Source: Bog-113 sp965226755 (GTDB taxonomy: Bacteria > Acidobacteriota > Terriglobia > Bryobacterales > Bryobacteraceae). From it: DNA of 64,000 nt. Positions within the stretch are counted from its first letter, which is position 1; each line of letters starts with the position of its first letter. Positions 61,111-64,000 of the stretch are shown piece by piece. The position numbers were made by a program, and so were the translations under genes. Under the pieces are notes generated by a model that ran no database searches, was not told the origin of the DNA, and saw only the letters and a list, made by a program, of their open reading frames with translations. The stretch is taken from contig CBDDDT010000006.1 of assembly GCA_965226755.1 (NCBI GenBank), positions 62,001 through 126,000 on the forward strand, written 5' to 3'.

Positions 61111-63525
61111 ATGCTCACATCCAAAGAAAAGCCAGACACCCGGCGTTTGCCGATGATGCCCATTCGGGACGTCGTCATTTTCCCCTACATGATGACTCCG
61201 TTCGTGGTAGGCCGGGAGTCCAGCGTTCGCGCTCTTGAAGACGCCATGGCCGGCGACAAGAAAATCTTTCTTGCGACGCAGCATGACGCATCCGTGGACG
61301 AGCCTCGGCCGAACGAAATTTATTCGGTGGGCACAATCGTCAATATCGTCCAGAGTTTGAAGTTGCCGGATGGCAACATCAAAGTCCTGGTCGAAGGCGT
61401 CGAACGGGCCAAGGTTGTATCGGTCAGCGACGATGAAGGATATTTCCGGGCGGTTGTTCGCGTCTCGAACTACAAGGTGGAGCAGGGTCCGCAGCTCGAG
61501 GCGCTGGTGAGCCGGGTGACCACGCTGTTTGAGCAGTACGTGAAGCTCAGCCAAAACCTGAATTACGAGTCCATGATCGCGGCCATCCGCGTGGACGATC
61601 CGGGGAAGCTTTCCGACACCGTAGGCGCGAATCTGCAATTGACGATTGAGGAGAAGCAGGAGCTTCTGGAGATTTTCGATCCGATCGACCGGCTGACGCG
61701 CGTGGCCGAGATGCTCGACATCGAAATTGAAAAGTTGAATGTGGACCGCACCATCCAGGGACGCGTGAAGCGCCAGATGGAAAAGGCTCAGAAAGAGTAT
61801 TACCTCAACGAGAAAATCAAAGCGATCCAGAAGGAACTGGGACGCGGCGAGAAGAGTGAGATCGATGAATTAAAGGGCCGGATCGAGAGCGCCGGGATGA
61901 CCAAGGACGCTCTGGATAAGGCCATGGCGGAATTGAAGCGGTTGGAGAATATGCCGCCGATGTCCGCGGAATCGACCGTCTCGCGAAATTACCTGGACTG
62001 GCTGCTCTCGGTGCCGTGGAAGAAGAAGTCCAAAGAAATCCGGGACCTCGCCTTCGCCCAGGAAGTGCTGAACAGCGACCACTACGGGCTGGAGAAGATC
62101 AAGGAACGCATCCTCGAATTCCTGGCCGTCCGGCGCCTGGTTAAGAATCCGAAGGGTTCGATTCTCTGTTTCGTGGGACCTCCCGGAGTCGGTAAGACGT
62201 CCCTCGGGATGTCGATCGCGAAAGCCACGGGGCGGAAGTTCGTTCGGATGTCCCTCGGCGGCGTGCGCGACGAAGCGGAAGTGCGCGGTCATCGTCGCAC
62301 CTATATAGGCGCCCTGCCCGGCCAGATCATCCAGATGATGAAAAAGGCGGGCACCAAGAATCCCGTCTTCATGCTGGATGAGATCGACAAGATGTCGACC
62401 GATTTCCGGGGGGATCCCTCGTCGGCGCTTCTGGAGGTGCTCGATCCGGAGCAGAATTTCATGTTCGTGGATCATTACCTCGACGTGGAGTATGACCTGA
62501 GCCAGGTGTTCTTCATCGCGACGGCGAACGTCATGCACACCATTCCGCCTGCGTTGCAGGACCGCATGGAGGTGATCCGCCTTTCCGGATACACGGAACT
62601 CGAGAAAATGGAGATCGCCAAGCGCTTCCTCGTGCGAAAGCAACTGGAGGCGACCGGACTCACCCCCAACCAGATCGAATTCACCGATGACGGGTTGAAC
62701 GGGCTCGTGCAGTTCTATACGCGGGAGGCGGGAGTTCGCAATCTGGAGCGCGAGGTCGGCAACGTCTGCCGGAAAATTGCCCGCAAGATTGTCGGGGCGA
62801 ACGGCGAGAAGTTGGAAAAGCGCATGATTACCGGCGACGCGCTGGCCGATCTGCTGGGGCCGACTAAGTTCCGCGATCTGACCACCGATCGAAAGAACGA
62901 GATCGGCGCGGCGACGGGTCTGGCGTGGACCGAAGTCGGCGGCCAGATCCTGACCACGGAAGCGACGCTAATGGAGGGCAAGGGCAAGCTGACCGTCACC
63001 GGAAAATTGGGCGACGTGATGCAGGAATCCGCCCAGGCGGCGATGAGTTATATCCGGTCGCGGGCGCACCAGTTCGGTCTGCCCCGGGATTTCTATCGCA
63101 ATCTGGACGTCCATCTTCATATTCCCGAGGGCGCAATCCCGAAGGATGGCCCTTCCGCCGGCATCACCATGGCCACCACGATTGCGAGCGCACTCACCAG
63201 AATCCCGGTACGCGGCGATGTGGCCATGACGGGCGAGATCACGTTGCGCGGCAAGGTGCTTCCCATCGGCGGTCTTAAAGAGAAGCTGATGGCGGCTCAC
63301 CGGCATGGGATAACGGAAGCGATCATGCCCAAGGACAACCAGCGGGATCTGCCGGATATTCCAGAAGCCATCCGCAATACGATGACCCTGCACTTCGTCG
63401 AGTCGATGGATGATGTTCTGAAGATCGCCTTGGAGCGGGAGATCGTGACGCTGCCGAATCCGATCGACGCACCCGCCGTTGATCTGGTCGCGCGGCCTCC
63501 GATCGAAGAAAACCGGGCGCATTAA
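61111..63525 (+). CDS. lon: ATP-dependent Lon protease
   Basis: About 804 aa from the ATG at 61111; an upstream TTG at 61087 adds 8 residues. The N-terminal substrate domain (LPMMPIRDVVIFPYMMTPFV), the coiled coil (EKIKAIQKELGRGEKSEIDE), the AAA+ module (FVGPPGVGKTSLGMSIAKAT, NPVFMLDEIDKMSTDFRGDP) and the C-terminal protease domain follow. The catalytic dyad Ser lies in KDGPSAGITMATTIASALTR and Lys in GGLKEKLMAAHRHG. It degrades misfolded and some regulatory proteins. A strong hairpin lies just downstream, between lon and engB. Confidence 0.96.
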   Translation: MLTSKEKPDTRRLPMMPIRDVVIFPYMMTPFVVGRESSVRALEDAMAGDKKIFLATQHDASVDEPRPNEIYSVGTIVNIVQSLKLPDGNIKVLVEGVERAKVVSVSDDEGYFRAVVRVSNYKVEQGPQLEALVSRVTTLFEQYVKLSQNLNYESMIAAIRVDDPGKLSDTVGANLQLTIEEKQELLEIFDPIDRLTRVAEMLDIEIEKLNVDRTIQGRVKRQMEKAQKEYYLNEKIKAIQKELGRGEKSEIDELKGRIESAGMTKDALDKAMAELKRLENMPPMSAESTVSRNYLDWLLSVPWKKKSKEIRDLAFAQEVLNSDHYGLEKIKERILEFLAVRRLVKNPKGSILCFVGPPGVGKTSLGMSIAKATGRKFVRMSLGGVRDEAEVRGHRRTYIGALPGQIIQMMKKAGTKNPVFMLDEIDKMSTDFRGDPSSALLEVLDPEQNFMFVDHYLDVEYDLSQVFFIATANVMHTIPPALQDRMEVIRLSGYTELEKMEIAKRFLVRKQLEATGLTPNQIEFTDDGLNGLVQFYTREAGVRNLEREVGNVCRKIARKIVGANGEKLEKRMITGDALADLLGPTKFRDLTTDRKNEIGAATGLAWTEVGGQILTTEATLMEGKGKLTVTGKLGDVMQESAQAAMSYIRSRAHQFGLPRDFYRNLDVHLHIPEGAIPKDGPSAGITMATTIASALTRIPVRGDVAMTGEITLRGKVLPIGGLKEKLMAAHRHGITEAIMPKDNQRDLPDIPEAIRNTMTLHFVESMDDVLKIALEREIVTLPNPIDAPAVDLVARPPIEENRAH

Positions 63526-63532
63526 AGCAATC

Positions 63533-63560
63533 GAAGGGCGGGGTCCATTCCCCGCCCTTC
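63533..63560 (+). terminator. Strong hairpin after lon, terminator-like
   Basis: A perfect 11-bp stem, GAAGGGCGGGG / CCCCGCCCTTC, with a 6-base loop (TCCATT), starts 7 bases after the lon stop. It is GC-rich but followed by CTGTTGTGG and not a T-run, so it may end transcription poorly by itself or serve as an mRNA-stabilising structure. Confidence 0.6.
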
Positions 63561-63609
63561 CTGTTGTGGAAGAATGGTCCCGCGAAATACCTTGCTAAGT
63601 TGTGTATAA

Positions 63610-64000
63610 TTGAAGGCAGAATTCATAGCCAGCGCCAATGAGCCCGAGCAGTTCCCAGCCGACGGGCTGCCCGAGATTGCATTTTTGGGTAGAAGTAACG
63701 TCGGCAAGTCCAGTCTGATCAATGTCCTTACGGGGCAGAAAGGTCTGGCTTTTACCAGTAGCACTCCGGGACGCACCCAGACCATTAATTTTTACCGCAT
63801 TGACGGCAAGTTGAACTTCGTCGATCTCCCGGGATACGGGTACGCTCGGGTGCCGAGAGGCATGACGGATGTCTGGAAGAAGCTTATCGAGAGTTATCTC
63901 GTGGAGAGAAGCCAGTTCCAGTTGGCGTTTCTCATTCTGGATGGCCGCCGGGGATGGATGGAGAAGGATCTCGAGCTGAAAAGATGGCTTGAGCACCACA
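63610..64000 (+). CDS. engB: Ribosome biogenesis GTP-binding protein EngB/YihA, 5' part
   Basis: The frame starts at a TTG at 63610; an in-frame stop (TAA) lies just upstream, so it cannot start earlier. It runs off the end with 130 residues. Seen in order: FLGRSNVGKSSLINVLTG (P-loop), FTSSTPGRTQTINFYRI (G2), FVDLPGYGYARV (G3, DLPGYG) and then the FQLAFLILDGRRGW segment. The remaining NKxD part is outside the window. EngB is an essential GTPase for 50S ribosomal subunit assembly. lon-engB is a common neighbour pair. A TATAAT sits directly on the start codon. Confidence 0.9.
   Translation, partial: MKAEFIASANEPEQFPADGLPEIAFLGRSNVGKSSLINVLTGQKGLAFTSSTPGRTQTINFYRIDGKLNFVDLPGYGYARVPRGMTDVWKKLIESYLVERSQFQLAFLILDGRRGWMEKDLELKRWLEHH

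Overview
The window looks like a piece of an acidobacterial chromosome, most likely of the Bryobacterales/Solibacter type. This is an inference from gene content: a TonB-dependent receptor with an N-terminal carboxypeptidase-like domain, two ADOP-type MacB/FtsX permeases (one behind a PadR regulator), a secreted beta-propeller protein with a Solibacter-style C-terminal domain, FG-GAP/VCBS and ASPIC/UnbV proteins, a GloVer-repeat protein, and moderately high GC with frequent TTG and GTG starts. No rRNA genes or CRISPR arrays were seen.

Layout. 1-3.6 kb: 5' end of a TonB-dependent receptor, a secreted hypothetical protein, and a LytS/LytTR two-component pair. 3.6-4.6 kb: decayed DNA with a frameshifted SnoaL-like gene and a possible Fic remnant. 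4.6-9.6 kb: an EmrB-TolC-EmrA tripartite efflux operon behind a truncated 6-phosphogluconate dehydrogenase gene. 9.7-11.7 kb: a type II NADH dehydrogenase fused to cyclic-nucleotide-binding and CBS-like regions. 12-17.7 kb: a catabolic cluster with an esterase, two gamma-resorcylate-decarboxylase-like amidohydrolases, a DUF1330 protein, an aldehyde dehydrogenase and a cupin. 17.8-18.8 kb: a mannose-1-phosphate guanylyltransferase.

18.8-25.5 kb is an accessory region. It holds a chimeric relic ORF beside its intact relative, a DedA-like remnant, a frameshifted IS630 element, and a 3.1-kb mini-island inserted at a tRNA-Pro gene. The island is bounded by a 51-bp direct repeat of the tRNA 3' end, has a 25-bp perfect inverted repeat just inside, and has no integrase. 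Its cargo is a HigBA/RelE-like toxin-antitoxin pair, a DUF1810 protein, and a 404-aa protein joining a CapTIR-like TIR domain to a Thoeris-ThsA-like macro domain. This is the best candidate for a poorly described (defence) system here.

25.6-49.5 kb is mostly core and lineage-typical genes: Cu/Zn superoxide dismutase, secreted propeller proteins, MlaD, glycosyltransferases, methylthioadenosine phosphorylase, a MeaB/methylmalonyl-CoA epimerase fusion, acyl-CoA dehydrogenase, a Gfo/Idh/MocA oxidoreductase, ABC exporters, UdgX and trigger factor. 50.8-58.6 kb holds an Anbu/amidoligase cluster: transglutaminase, alpha-E, circularly permuted ATP-grasp, Anbu proteasome-like peptidase and a second transglutaminase, split by an ADOP permease. 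It lies between tig and clpX-lon-engB, where many bacteria carry clpP. The window ends inside engB.
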